Shown piece after piece: positions 14,911 through 23,432 of a DNA stretch of 39,998 nucleotides (position 1 is the stretch's first letter; each line of letters opens with the position of its first letter). This stretch comes from Streptomyces inhibens (GTDB lineage: Bacteria > Actinomycetota > Actinomycetes > Streptomycetales > Streptomycetaceae). Made by a program: the position numbers and the translations under genes. Under the pieces are notes generated by a model. The model worked only from the letters and a program-made list of their open reading frames with translations, had not been told where the DNA came from and did no database searches. The stretch is taken from positions 1 through 39,998 of the forward strand of contig NZ_QUAC01000198.1 in assembly GCF_003389455.1 (NCBI RefSeq), in the 5' to 3' direction.

Positions 14911-17091
14911 CTACGAGCCAGGGGGGAAGGGCTGTGTGCGGGCGATGAGCAGGGCGACGTCATCCGGGTCGTCGGGCCGCCGGAGTTCGCGAAGGAGCCG
15001 GTCGCAGGTCTCTTCCAGGGAGCGGTCGGGCGCGTCGAGCAGCTGGCGGAGGGTTTCGAGGCGCTCGTCGATGGGGTGGTGGCGGGTCTCGACCAGGCCG
15101 TCGGTGTACAGGATCAGCTGGTCGCCGGGGCCGAGGCCGAACGTGGTGGTCTCGAAGGGGACGCCGCCGACGCCGAGCGGGGTGCCGGTGGGCAGGTCGA
15201 GGAGCTCGGGGCGCTTGCCGCGGCGTACGAGGGCCGGCGGGAGGTGGCCGGCGGTGGCGATATGGCATACGGCGCGGTGGGGATCGTAGACGGCGTACAC
15301 GCAGGTGGCGATGTAGTGCTCCAGCCCTGAGGTGATCTTGTCGAGGTGCTGGAGGACCTGGGCGGGGTCGAGATCGAGGTCGGCGAAGGCGCTGGTGGCG
15401 GTGCGCAGGCGGCCCATGGTGGCGGCGGCGTCGATGCCGCTGCCCATGACGTCGCCCACGACGAGCGCGGTCTTGTCGTCGCCGAGCGGGAGGACGTCGT
15501 ACCAGTCGCCGCCGATCTCGTACGTGGCCAGTGCGGGCCGGTACCGGGAGGCGATCTGCAGACCGGGAAGGTGGGGCGGGTGGTCGGGGAGCAGGCTGCG
15601 CTGCAGGGTCTCGGCGGCGTTGCGCATGCTCTGGTGCGAGCGGGCGTTGTCGATGCACACGGCGGCGCGGGAGGCCAGCTCGCCGGCGAGGGCGAGGTCG
15701 TCCTCGTCGAAGGGCAGAGGGTTACGGGCGCGGCTGAGCCCCAGGAAACCGAGGATGTGGCCGCGGGCGGTGAGCGGGGCCAGCATGTAGGAGTGCACCC
15801 CGGCGCGGGCCAGCAAAGTGGCGGCGTGGTCGTCGCGGGCGATGCGCGCCAGGTCGCTGTCGTCCGCGTGGGAGATCAGGATCGGACGGCCGGTGCGCAC
15901 ACACTGGGTGGCGAGGCGGTCGGTGTCGTAGGCCGCGATCTCGCCGGGTGGATCGGCGGCCTGGACGGCTTCGGTGGGGTAGGCGGCCCGCACCGCGAGG
16001 GCGCGGAAGACCGCGGGGCCGTCTCCGCTGGCAGGGCGGTGCTCGTCCAGTACGGAGTCGAGCACATCGACCGTGACCACGTCGGCGAGCTCGGGAACGG
16101 TCACCTCGGCCAGCTCACGGGCGGTCTGCCCCACCTCCAGGGTGGTGCCGATGCGGGCGGAGCCGTCGGCGATCAGGGCCAGGCGCCGCCGGGCCTCGGC
16201 GGCCTCCACGGCTGCCTGATACCGGTCGGTGACATCCACCACGAGGTCGGCGACCCCGAGAACCCGCCCCTGTGGGTCCTCCAGCCGGTACAACGAGATC
16301 GACCAGGCGTGCTTGTGGCCCGGGTCGGCGGGGGTGCGGCCGACGATCGTGGAGTGGTCGACCAGGGGAGTCCCGGTGTCGAGGACCTGCTGCATCGCGG
16401 CCTCGGGCACCGCGAACTTCGCGGAGGTCATGATCTCGCGGTAGTGCCGGCCGAGGTGGTCCTTCGCGGGGATGCCGTGCATCCGCTCCAGGGCGGGGTT
16501 GACGGCCACGTACCGCAGATCGGTGTCGAGGATCGCCACCCCGATGGGGGACTGGGCGATCAGCCGGGTGGACAGTGCGACATCCCGCTCCACCTCGCGC
16601 AGCGTCGGTGAGTCGGTGGCGAGCCCGAGGGCGTAGAAGTCGCCGCGGTCGTCAAGCAGCCGCATGTTGCGCAGTTCCACCAGCCGCGCGGTGCCGTCCT
16701 TGTGCCGGACGGGGAATGAGCCGCCCCAGCTCTGGCCGGTCTCCATGACGTCGGCGAACTTCTTGATCACCAGGTCCCAGTGCTCTTCGTGGACGAGCAG
16801 CGGCGCGGCGTACTGTCCGAGTGCCTCGTGGGCGGTGTAGCCGTACAGGTCCTCGGCCTGCGGGCTCCACAGGACGATCCGCCCCTCGGCGTCCAGCAGC
16901 ACCGCGGCGACACCGAGGAGATCCATCAGCCCGCTCGGCTGCGGCGGCCTGTCCTCGGGCTCATCCGCGTCAGCCGGACGCCCGTCGGCTGCGCTCACCC
17001 GGGCACTCCTTCCGCTTGACGGACCACGCGGGCTGTCCCCTCGCTCCGGTCCGTGCCCTGCCCCCTGTCTGGTGAGTGCTTCGGCATCCAT
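14911..17091 (-). CDS. PAS-PAS-GAF-PP2C (SpoIIE-type) protein phosphatase
   Basis: The 726-residue cytoplasmic sensor phosphatase has two PAS domains (about residues 55-165, with LYGYTAHEALGQ and FPVRHKDGTARLVELRNMRLL, and 180-295, with IAQSPIGVAILDTDLRYVAVNPALERMHG). A GAF domain follows (about 305-465), then the PP2C catalytic domain (about 495-720). The metal-binding aspartates are in EIGGDWYDVLPL and VVGDVMGSG, and DPDDVALLIAR closes the domain. Such proteins dephosphorylate STAS anti-sigma antagonists in response to signals sensed by PAS and GAF domains. No histidine-kinase-like ATPase domain is attached, unlike some relatives. It follows the alcohol dehydrogenase gene by 75 nt on the same strand and may be co-transcribed. 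The nearest STAS protein is at the left end of the window. Confidence 0.93.
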   Translation of the reverse strand: MDAEALTRQGAGHGPERGDSPRGPSSGRSARVSAADGRPADADEPEDRPPQPSGLMDLLGVAAVLLDAEGRIVLWSPQAEDLYGYTAHEALGQYAAPLLVHEEHWDLVIKKFADVMETGQSWGGSFPVRHKDGTARLVELRNMRLLDDRGDFYALGLATDSPTLREVERDVALSTRLIAQSPIGVAILDTDLRYVAVNPALERMHGIPAKDHLGRHYREIMTSAKFAVPEAAMQQVLDTGTPLVDHSTIVGRTPADPGHKHAWSISLYRLEDPQGRVLGVADLVVDVTDRYQAAVEAAEARRRLALIADGSARIGTTLEVGQTARELAEVTVPELADVVTVDVLDSVLDEHRPASGDGPAVFRALAVRAAYPTEAVQAADPPGEIAAYDTDRLATQCVRTGRPILISHADDSDLARIARDDHAATLLARAGVHSYMLAPLTARGHILGFLGLSRARNPLPFDEDDLALAGELASRAAVCIDNARSHQSMRNAAETLQRSLLPDHPPHLPGLQIASRYRPALATYEIGGDWYDVLPLGDDKTALVVGDVMGSGIDAAATMGRLRTATSAFADLDLDPAQVLQHLDKITSGLEHYIATCVYAVYDPHRAVCHIATAGHLPPALVRRGKRPELLDLPTGTPLGVGGVPFETTTFGLGPGDQLILYTDGLVETRHHPIDERLETLRQLLDAPDRSLEETCDRLLRELRRPDDPDDVALLIARTQPFPPGS

Positions 17092-17166
17092 GGTCCCCCC
17101 GGAACGACCGAACGCACACCCGGTCCCGGCGGGGCCGGGCCGCGGTGAAGAGGTGAGGTGGCTGCG

Positions 17167-18189
17167 TCAGCGGTTGGTGAGCACCATCCGGAAGCGGGCG
17201 GTGCCGGAGAGCATCTTTTGGTACGCGTCCCCGGCCTGGTCCAGCGGCATGATCTCGGTCATCGGGCGGATCCCGTGCAGGGCGCTGAACGCCATGGTGT
17301 CCTGCACGTCCTGCGCGGTGCCGGACGGATGGCCCCGGACGATCTTGCCGCTCATCAGCAGCTGGGCCGGGCTGATCCCCAGCGGGTCGGGGTCCGCGCC
17401 GATGACCACCAGCTCGCCGCGGTGGGTCAGCCCGTCCACGGTCGCGGTGATGGCCTCGGAGTTGGCGGCGGTGGCCAGGACGACCTTGGCGCCGCCGAGG
17501 GACTGCAGCGCGTCCCCGACGGGGGTGTCCACCGTGCTGTCGACGTAGTGGTGCGCGCCGAGCTGCTTGGCGAAGTCGGCCTTGCCGGCGCCGCGGGCGA
17601 TGGCCACGGTCTCGAAGCCCATCGCGGTCGCGTACTGCACCCCCAGATGGCCGAGGCCACCGATGCCGAGGACGGCGACCAGGTCCCCCGGCCGGGCGGA
17701 GCTGCGCCGCAGCCCGTTGTACGTGGTGACGCCCGCGCAGGCCAGGGGCCCGGCATCGGGCGCCGCCAGTGCGTCGGGGATCCGGGCCAGCGCGTCTGCC
17801 GGTGCGATCACCGACTCGGCGTAACCGCCGTCGTACGCCCATCCGGGTACCTTCAGGTTCTCGCACACCATGAAGTCACCCTGTCTGCAGGGCGTGCAGT
17901 GGCCGCAGCTGCCGCCGAACCAGCCCACCGCCACCCGGTCGCCCACCTGCCAGCCGCTGTACGTCCCCTCGCCGACCTCCTCGATGCGCCCGGCGATCTC
18001 ATGCCCGGGGACCAGCGGAAACCGCACGCCGGGGAATGCGGCGTTCACGAAAAGGGCGTCGCTGTGGCAGATCCCGCAGGCGTCCACGGCGATCCGTACG
18101 TGGCCCGGGCCCGGCTGCGGCACCTCCCGCTCGACGATCTCGAACGGCCCGCCGGCGGTGTCGACCTGCGCGACTCGATAAACGCTCAT
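17167..18189 (-). CDS. zinc-dependent alcohol dehydrogenase (medium-chain)
   Basis: This is a 340-residue medium-chain dehydrogenase. Catalytic zinc ligands are Cys41 (GICHSDALF), His63 (PGHEIAG) and a cysteine in GPLACAGVTTYN. The structural zinc site is complete, with Cys95, Cys98, Cys101 and Cys109 (GGSCGHCTPCRQGDFMVC). The nucleotide-binding motif VLGIGGLGHLGVQYA follows. This pattern resembles the NAD(P)H-dependent aldehyde/alcohol dehydrogenases of the CAD/YahK/AdhA class. The ATG at 18189 is used. Its neighbours give no pathway context, and the substrate is not predictable beyond alcohols and aldehydes. Confidence 0.92.
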   Translation of the reverse strand: MSVYRVAQVDTAGGPFEIVEREVPQPGPGHVRIAVDACGICHSDALFVNAAFPGVRFPLVPGHEIAGRIEEVGEGTYSGWQVGDRVAVGWFGGSCGHCTPCRQGDFMVCENLKVPGWAYDGGYAESVIAPADALARIPDALAAPDAGPLACAGVTTYNGLRRSSARPGDLVAVLGIGGLGHLGVQYATAMGFETVAIARGAGKADFAKQLGAHHYVDSTVDTPVGDALQSLGGAKVVLATAANSEAITATVDGLTHRGELVVIGADPDPLGISPAQLLMSGKIVRGHPSGTAQDVQDTMAFSALHGIRPMTEIMPLDQAGDAYQKMLSGTARFRMVLTNR

Positions 18190-18517
18190 CTGGATCTCTC
18201 CGGTGTACGGGTAGGAAAGCCCCCTACCAGCAGACCAGCTCCGGCGCGATCGTGCGCGCCGAAGGGAGCAGGCGCCTGGCGCGGGGATGCCCTGGCCAGG
18301 GCGCTGCCGGGTACGTCGGTCGACGGAAAGCGGCGATGGCCGTCAACTTGTCCAAACATCAATGGAGTTGAGCCACGAACGACGGCGGTGAGATCAGGCG
18401 GTGATTGCTGGCTTCTCCGGCTCACGGCCGAGCGGCTCTCTCCGTCATGCAGGGCTGAGGTGCGGATGATCCGGCCGGCCCTCAGCCTGGAGGCAGGGGA
18501 TCAGAGGTCGAGGCGGC
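18190..18517. other. intergenic region upstream of the alcohol dehydrogenase
   Basis: This 328-nt stretch carries no protein-like frame. It contains the perfect 14-bp palindrome GCCCTGGCCAGGGC (18289-18302) and a less GC-rich patch around 18345-18370 that probably includes the alcohol dehydrogenase promoter. I could not define boxes. Confidence 0.35.
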
Positions 18518-18760
18518 ATGGGCATGACGCCCTTCCGGGGGAGTGTGCGGGGCGGCGACGGCCCCGCAGAATCCCTGATCAGGGTCCAAGAAGAGGGTGC
18601 GGAACAGTTGGTCGGACTGCCGTACACGGACGCCGCGGCGGTCGTGGGCTGTCCGGTCGGCACCGTGCGCTCCCGGGTGGCCCGTGCCTGTGCCGACCTC
18701 ACCGAGTGGCTGAGGTCCGCCGAGACCTCCGCGCGGGTCCCACAGATGGTCGCGGCGTAA
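18518..18760 (+). pseudogene. fragment of an ECF sigma factor (region 4 only)
   Basis: The frame contains a well-preserved region-4 helix-turn-helix, [18 protein letters not shown] then [14 protein letters not shown], typical of the SigL/SigK-like ECF group. The residues before about 18606 bear no resemblance to sigma regions 2 or 4.1, so the first two thirds of the gene are missing. A short protein of up to 80 residues could still be made from the ATG at 18518, but it would lack core-binding region 2. It is most likely a relic left by a deletion. Confidence 0.7.
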
Positions 18761-18819
18761 CAGGTTCTGGTTCCGGGCTCCCGGATCACATCGTCCGCGC
18801 TGCTGCCGGAGGCATCGAA

Positions 18820-18850
18820 GCGCCCCGACCGGTCACTTCGGGCGGGGCGC
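18820..18850 (-). terminator. hairpin at the 3' end of the prenyl synthase gene
   Basis: GCGCCCCG (18820-18827) and CGGGGCGC (18843-18850) form a perfect 8-bp stem spanning the stop codon of the minus-strand prenyl synthase gene, with a 15-nt loop. There is no U-tract. Confidence 0.5.
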
Positions 18851-21154
18851 CGGCGCGGCGGGCGGCTCCGGTTCGCGCAGGGCCGCGTACGTTCCCAGCG
18901 CCCGGACCAGGACCTTGGTCAGGGAAGCCGGCAGCAGCGGCGCGAGCTTGCGCCAGGCGTCGTCGACCAGTGCCCGCGCCTCCCGTCGGCAGGCCTGGAC
19001 GGCACCGGACCGGGCGATGGCGGTGGCCACACCGTGCACGGTGTCCGCATCGGCGCCGCCGTCGCGTACGGCCTTCCACAGCAGACGCACCCGGTCGGCG
19101 GGGAGCAGCGCGACGCAGTGGGCGAGCGGCATGGTCACCGTCCCGGAACGCAGGTCCTCACCGGTGTGTTTGCGGCTGCTGCCGGAGGGCGCCGGGGCGG
19201 TGGCGCCCAGCAGGTCGAGCACGTCGTCGGAGATCTGGTACGCGGTGCCGACCGCCTCGAAGTAGGCGCCGATGGCGGCGCGTTGCGCCTCGTCGGCCCG
19301 TGCGACAAGGGCGCCGAGCTCCGCGAAGCCACGGGCCGGCACCCCGGTCTTGAACCGGTGCGCCGCCCGCAGCCGCCGCAGCAGCGGCCGCGGGTCACCC
19401 GTGGCCACCGCGGCATCCATCTCCTCGGTGTGGCCGGCCAGATCCAGGGCCTGGCCGCCGTGCGCCGCGCGGAGCGTGCCCAGATACGTCCGGCAGACGG
19501 CGAGCTTCAGCCCGTCGTCCGCCGGTACCAGGTCGTCGATGACCCGGTCCAGGGCGAAGTAGGCGGCCGTGGCGGCGTTGACGGTGGCCGGAACCCCGAA
19601 GACCCGGTGCACCGCGGAGACACCGCGGCGGTGGACCGAGCCGTCCTGGACGTCGTCGATGGCCAGATTGGCGCTGTGGATCACCTCGACCGCGGCCAGC
19701 AGCGGTGTGTACGGATCGGCCCGGACCCCCACCAGTTCGATGGCGGCGCAGCAGACGTACGTCCGCCAGCCGCGGCCGCCCGGGTCGGTCAGATGCCGGA
19801 CCGGGCGTACCAGGGTCCGGTGCACGGCGGTGTCGGTGAAGCCGTCGAGCGAGGCGCCGGTCCCGCCGAGCAGGGACCTGGTCGTCGCGGACGACGGCCG
19901 GTCGGGGTACAGGCGGCGGACTTCACGCCGGGTCACCCTGTGCAGCCGGCCCAGATACTCCTCCAGATCACCGATCCGTTGCGCGGGCACGGCCGACACG
20001 AGGGCCCAGCCCGTCACCGCCCGGCCGGCCCGCGTACCGGACACCCGCGCCGCGGCACACAGAAAGCCGTGGCCGGCGAGCATGGTGCGCACTTCCTGGC
20101 CGGGGAAGTGCGCCGTGACGTCAAGGCGTAGCCGGAGTTGCTCGGAGGTGACCGTCCAGGTGGTGGGGTAGGTGGTCAGGGTTGCGAGGGACGTCCAGGG
20201 GGCGGCGGAGCGGCAGTGCGCGTCGTCGGCCGGCAGCGCCCGGCCGTCGGGGGCGTATGCCGTCAGCAGGTCCTGATGGGCGAGCACCGCACGCGAGGGC
20301 ACGTCGACGTGATCCACGCTCTCGGCCGTCACCCGCCAGCCGTCGTCCAGCAGCACGGTGAGGCGTTGCCAGCCGATGTCCCTTGTCCCGGCCGGGAGTT
20401 CGTCCGACAGCGGCTCACCGCCCGGGCCGGCCAGGTACCGGCCGTCGCCCGGGTCGGCCAGGTACCGGCCGTCGCCCGAGCCGGTCTTGCACCATTCCTC
20501 GCCCGAGCCGGTCTCGATCCAGCCCTCGCCCGAGACGTCGACCGTGCCCTCCGTGCCCGGAGCGCCGACCCGGCCGGCGACGGCGTAGTGCGGCGCGTAT
20601 GTTGCGTCGCCGGTCGTCCCCGCGGAGGCCGGGGCCGGTACAGGGGAGAAGACCAGGTCGCAGTGCGCGCGCTCGCCGCGCAGCGTGAGCCCGTACCGGC
20701 CGCCGCCGTCCTCCTCATGCAGCGTGCCCGCCGTGCCGAAGCCGATGTCGTACGGGCCGGGGCCGAGCCGTACCGGATCCGGCAGCAGCCGGTCCGGTGC
20801 CACCGGCAAGCCCGCCGCCAAGGCCTCCAGCAGCGCCGCCCGCACCTGGGCATCCATCGCCCCGGCGGCCGCCGCCGCGCGGAAGGCGTCGACCGCGCTC
20901 CGGTCCACCCATGACTCGGCCGTATGGGAGCGCCGCCGCACATCGATGAACGACCAGACCAGGCCGTGCCCCCACCCCGGCGATCCGTCCGCCGCCGTGG
21001 TGCGGTGCCGGACGAGGTCCGCCGCGACCACGTACGTGTCCCCGGGCCCCGTCATCAGCCGGCACCCCAGTCGCCACCGCGTCTCCCCGGGGTCGGGTCC
21101 AGGCTCCGTGGCACCGCCCCCGGCCTGGTTGTTTGCACTCTCCGCAGCTGCCAC
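18833..21154 (-). CDS. fusion of a CrtC/AttH-like lipocalin domain with a trans-polyprenyl diphosphate synthase
   Basis: The C-terminal part (about residues 430-760) is a trans-prenyl diphosphate synthase. The first aspartate motif DDVQD is at residues 500-504, within EVIHSANLAIDDVQDGSVHR. The second, DDVLD, is at 643-647, within AYQISDDVLDLLGA. Their spacing is normal for GPP/FPP/GGPP synthases. The N-terminal part (about 25-385) resembles the two-lobed lipocalin fold of carotenoid hydratase CrtC and AttH proteins (DTYVVAADLVRHRT, GHGLVWSFIDV, RYGLTLRGERAHCDLVFSPV). The join is within one frame with no stop. The best start is GTG 21154 with GAGG 5 nt upstream (773 aa); ATG 21055 is an alternative. 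The upstream open frame is antisense to the SRPBCC gene. It is divergent from that gene and a desaturase-like flavoenzyme. Product chain length is unknown, and the lipocalin assignment is less certain than the synthase. Confidence 0.8.
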   Translation of the reverse strand: MAAAESANNQAGGGATEPGPDPGETRWRLGCRLMTGPGDTYVVAADLVRHRTTAADGSPGWGHGLVWSFIDVRRRSHTAESWVDRSAVDAFRAAAAAGAMDAQVRAALLEALAAGLPVAPDRLLPDPVRLGPGPYDIGFGTAGTLHEEDGGGRYGLTLRGERAHCDLVFSPVPAPASAGTTGDATYAPHYAVAGRVGAPGTEGTVDVSGEGWIETGSGEEWCKTGSGDGRYLADPGDGRYLAGPGGEPLSDELPAGTRDIGWQRLTVLLDDGWRVTAESVDHVDVPSRAVLAHQDLLTAYAPDGRALPADDAHCRSAAPWTSLATLTTYPTTWTVTSEQLRLRLDVTAHFPGQEVRTMLAGHGFLCAAARVSGTRAGRAVTGWALVSAVPAQRIGDLEEYLGRLHRVTRREVRRLYPDRPSSATTRSLLGGTGASLDGFTDTAVHRTLVRPVRHLTDPGGRGWRTYVCCAAIELVGVRADPYTPLLAAVEVIHSANLAIDDVQDGSVHRRGVSAVHRVFGVPATVNAATAAYFALDRVIDDLVPADDGLKLAVCRTYLGTLRAAHGGQALDLAGHTEEMDAAVATGDPRPLLRRLRAAHRFKTGVPARGFAELGALVARADEAQRAAIGAYFEAVGTAYQISDDVLDLLGATAPAPSGSSRKHTGEDLRSGTVTMPLAHCVALLPADRVRLLWKAVRDGGADADTVHGVATAIARSGAVQACRREARALVDDAWRKLAPLLPASLTKVLVRALGTYAALREPEPPAAPAPRPK
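20433..20523 (-). repeat. short in-frame repeats inside the prenyl synthase fusion gene
   Basis: Within the N-terminal domain the codons for GSGDGRYLADPGDGRYLAGPG contain two near-identical 18-bp units (around 20439-20474), preceded by paired ETGSGEEW/KTGSGD units. These are in-frame duplications in an apparently flexible loop of the lipocalin-like domain, and they keep the reading frame. Confidence 0.6.
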
Positions 21155-21271
21155 GGCTGCCTCAACGATCCGGCCCACAGAAGGAAACGCCCCGGGAGGC
21201 CGGGCCCGCGGGCCCGCTCTACGCTGGGTGAGGAGGCCAAGGCCGACGTGCGGTGAGGCGGTGGAAGGCTT

Positions 21272-21727
21272 GTGGCGGTACGGCACCAGCTGATCAAGCG
21301 CTCTCCCGAGGCGCTGTGGGCGGTACTCGCCGACGGCTCCCGGTACGCGGACTGGGTGGTCGGCACCGCACACTCGCGACCCGTGGACGACAACTGGCCG
21401 GAGGTCGGCTCCGCGATCGAGTACACGGTGCGCCTGGGTCCCTGGGACCTCACCGGCCACACCGTCGTACGGCACAGCTCCCCGCCACGGGAACTCGAAC
21501 TCGAAGTCGACAGCGGCCGACTGGGCACGGTCCGGATCGCCATCGAGGTGCGCAGCTGGGGCGAGGATTCGCTGGTCATCGTCGACGAGCATCCGCTGCG
21601 CGGCCCCGCCGGGCGGCTGCACAACGCGGGCCTGGAATTCCTGCTGCAGCTGCGTCACCGCAGCATGCTCAGCAGGCTGGCGGCGGTTGCCGAAAACGCC
21701 CCGCACGGCGCGCACACAGGCCCCTGA
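21272..21727 (+). CDS. SRPBCC (START-like) family protein
   Basis: The 151-residue protein begins MAVRHQLIKRSPEALWAVLADGSRYADWVVG, a typical start of the SRPBCC/polyketide-cyclase fold, with beta strands and a final long helix following. The fold forms a deep hydrophobic cavity for lipids or polyketide-like ligands. The GTG at 21272 is preceded by GGAAGG. It lies 59 nt before the desaturase-like gene on the same strand and is divergent from the prenyl synthase fusion. It may bind or cyclise the hydrophobic product of this locus; this is inference. Confidence 0.85.
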   Translation: MAVRHQLIKRSPEALWAVLADGSRYADWVVGTAHSRPVDDNWPEVGSAIEYTVRLGPWDLTGHTVVRHSSPPRELELEVDSGRLGTVRIAIEVRSWGEDSLVIVDEHPLRGPAGRLHNAGLEFLLQLRHRSMLSRLAAVAENAPHGAHTGP

Positions 21728-21786
21728 CCGCCGCCCCGCCGGCTGTGCCGACGGCCACGGCCGGGCCCGGTGAACAGGAGACAGCG

Positions 21787-23418
21787 ATGCCGGACGCAGT
21801 GGTGATCGGTGCCGGGCCCAACGGACTTGTCGCGGCCAACCTGTTGGCGGACGCCGGATGGACCGTGGAGGTGCTCGAAGAGCAGAACGAGCCGGGCGGC
21901 GCGGTCCGCAGCGACCGCGGGGTGCACCCCGACTACGTCAACGACCTGTTCAGCTCCTTCTACCCGCTGGCCGCCGCCTCACCGGTCCTCTCGGCCCTCC
22001 GCCTGCACGAACAGGGGCTGGTCTGGAGCCATGCGCCACGGGTGCTGGCGCATCCGCTGACCGACGGCCGCTGTGCGCTGCTGGAGCGCGATACGGCCGA
22101 CACGGCGGCCGGGCTGGAGACCTTCGGCGCGGGTGACGGTGCGGCCTGGCAGGCGCTGTGCGGAGTCTGGGACCGCGTCGGCAGCGACCTCATCGACGCC
22201 ATGTTCACCCCGTTCCCGCCGCTGCGCGCGACGGCCCGGCTCGCCGCGCGGCTGCGCGGCGCGGGCGGTCTGCGGCTGGCGCGCACGATGCTGCTGCCCG
22301 TACGGCGCCTGGGAGATGAGGAGTTCCGTGGCGAAGCCGGCCGGCTCCTGCTGGCCGGCAACGCCCTGCACGCGGACCTCGCCCCCGAGGCGGCGGGCAG
22401 CGGCGGCTTCGGGTGGCTGATGTCGATGCTCGGCCAGACCTACGGCTTTCCGGTACCGGCCGGCGGCGCCCAGTCGCTCACCGCGGCGCTCGTGCGGCGG
22501 CTGCAGCGCAGCGGTGGCGTACTGCGCTGCGGGGAGCGCGTCGTCGGCATCATTGTGCGCTCCGGGCGCGCGGTGGCGGTACGCACCTCGATCGGCGAGA
22601 CCGTGCCGGCCCGCCGCGCCGTACTGGCGGATGTGTCCGTACCGGCCCTGTACGGCCGGCTGGTCGACTCCCGGCATCTGCCCGGCCCGCTCCTGGCCGA
22701 TCTGCGGCGCTTCCAATGGGACTTCGCCACCTTCAAGGTGGACTGGGCGCTCGACGGCCCGGTGCCGTGGACCGCGGAGGGCGCCGCCACCGCAGGCACC
22801 GTGCACCTGGCCGACGGGATGGACGAACTCACCCGCTTCGCCGCGCAGATCGCCATGGGGCGGGTGCCGGACCGGCCGTTCGTCCTCTTCGGCCAGATGA
22901 CCACCGCGGATGCCACCCGCTCCCCGGCCGGCACCGAGTCGGCCTGGGCCTACACCCATGTACCTCATGGGATCCGCGGGGACGCGGGGGAGGACGGGAT
23001 CAGCGGAGCCTGGGACCCACGGGAAGAAGAAATGATGGCGAACCGGGTGGAGGCACAGGTCGAGCGCTTCGCTCCCGGCTTCCGCTCGCGGATCAGGGCG
23101 CGCCGGATCCTCGCCCCGCCCACCCTGGAGGCGATGAACGCCAATCTGCACGGCGGCGCCCTCAACGGTGGCACCATCGCCGTCCACCAGCAGCTGGTCC
23201 TCCGCCCGCTGCCCGGCCTCGGCCGCCCGGAAACCCCGGTCGAGGGCCTCTATCTGGCATCCGCCGGCGCGCACCCGGGCGGCGGAGTACATGGCGCCCC
23301 CGGAGCCAACGCGGCCCGCGCGGCCCTGCGCAGGCGCGCGCCGGGCAGCCTCCTCAGCCGGGCGCAGCGCGCGCTGGCCGCCCCGTTCGTCAACGCCCGC
23401 CAGGAGAGGGCGGGTTGA
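21787..23418 (+). CDS. phytoene-desaturase-like FAD-dependent oxidoreductase
   Basis: This is a 543-residue flavoprotein. The N-terminal FAD motif VVIGAGPNGLVAANLLADAG leads into VEVLEEQNEPGGAVRS (residues 4-40), as in CrtI/CrtN-type desaturases and related oxidoreductases. The C-terminal FAD-contact segment, GLYLASAGAHPGGGVHGAPG ANAARAAL, matches the same family. Residues MSMLGQTYGFPVPAGGAQSL are the usual mid-protein motif. The ATG at 21787 follows GGAG. Such proteins dehydrogenate, isomerise or oxidise isoprenoid chains, but many actinobacterial members have no known substrate. The neighbouring prenyl synthase fusion makes an isoprenoid substrate plausible. It ends 15 nt from the convergent phosphatase gene. 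Confidence 0.88.
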   Translation: MPDAVVIGAGPNGLVAANLLADAGWTVEVLEEQNEPGGAVRSDRGVHPDYVNDLFSSFYPLAAASPVLSALRLHEQGLVWSHAPRVLAHPLTDGRCALLERDTADTAAGLETFGAGDGAAWQALCGVWDRVGSDLIDAMFTPFPPLRATARLAARLRGAGGLRLARTMLLPVRRLGDEEFRGEAGRLLLAGNALHADLAPEAAGSGGFGWLMSMLGQTYGFPVPAGGAQSLTAALVRRLQRSGGVLRCGERVVGIIVRSGRAVAVRTSIGETVPARRAVLADVSVPALYGRLVDSRHLPGPLLADLRRFQWDFATFKVDWALDGPVPWTAEGAATAGTVHLADGMDELTRFAAQIAMGRVPDRPFVLFGQMTTADATRSPAGTESAWAYTHVPHGIRGDAGEDGISGAWDPREEEMMANRVEAQVERFAPGFRSRIRARRILAPPTLEAMNANLHGGALNGGTIAVHQQLVLRPLPGLGRPETPVEGLYLASAGAHPGGGVHGAPGANAARAALRRRAPGSLLSRAQRALAAPFVNARQERAG

Positions 23419-23432
23419 GGTGCCGTCGGCGC

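Noticed and set aside
18289..18302. Perfect palindrome GCCCTGGCCAGGGC as an operator
   Set aside because: A 14-bp GC-only palindrome is not rare in DNA of this composition and there is no second copy or linked promoter, so I mention it only in the intergenic entry.
21155..21715. N-terminal 187-residue extension of the prenyl synthase fusion
   Set aside because: It lies antisense to the SRPBCC gene and lacks protein-like composition; a GTG with a ribosome site at 21154 gives a better start.
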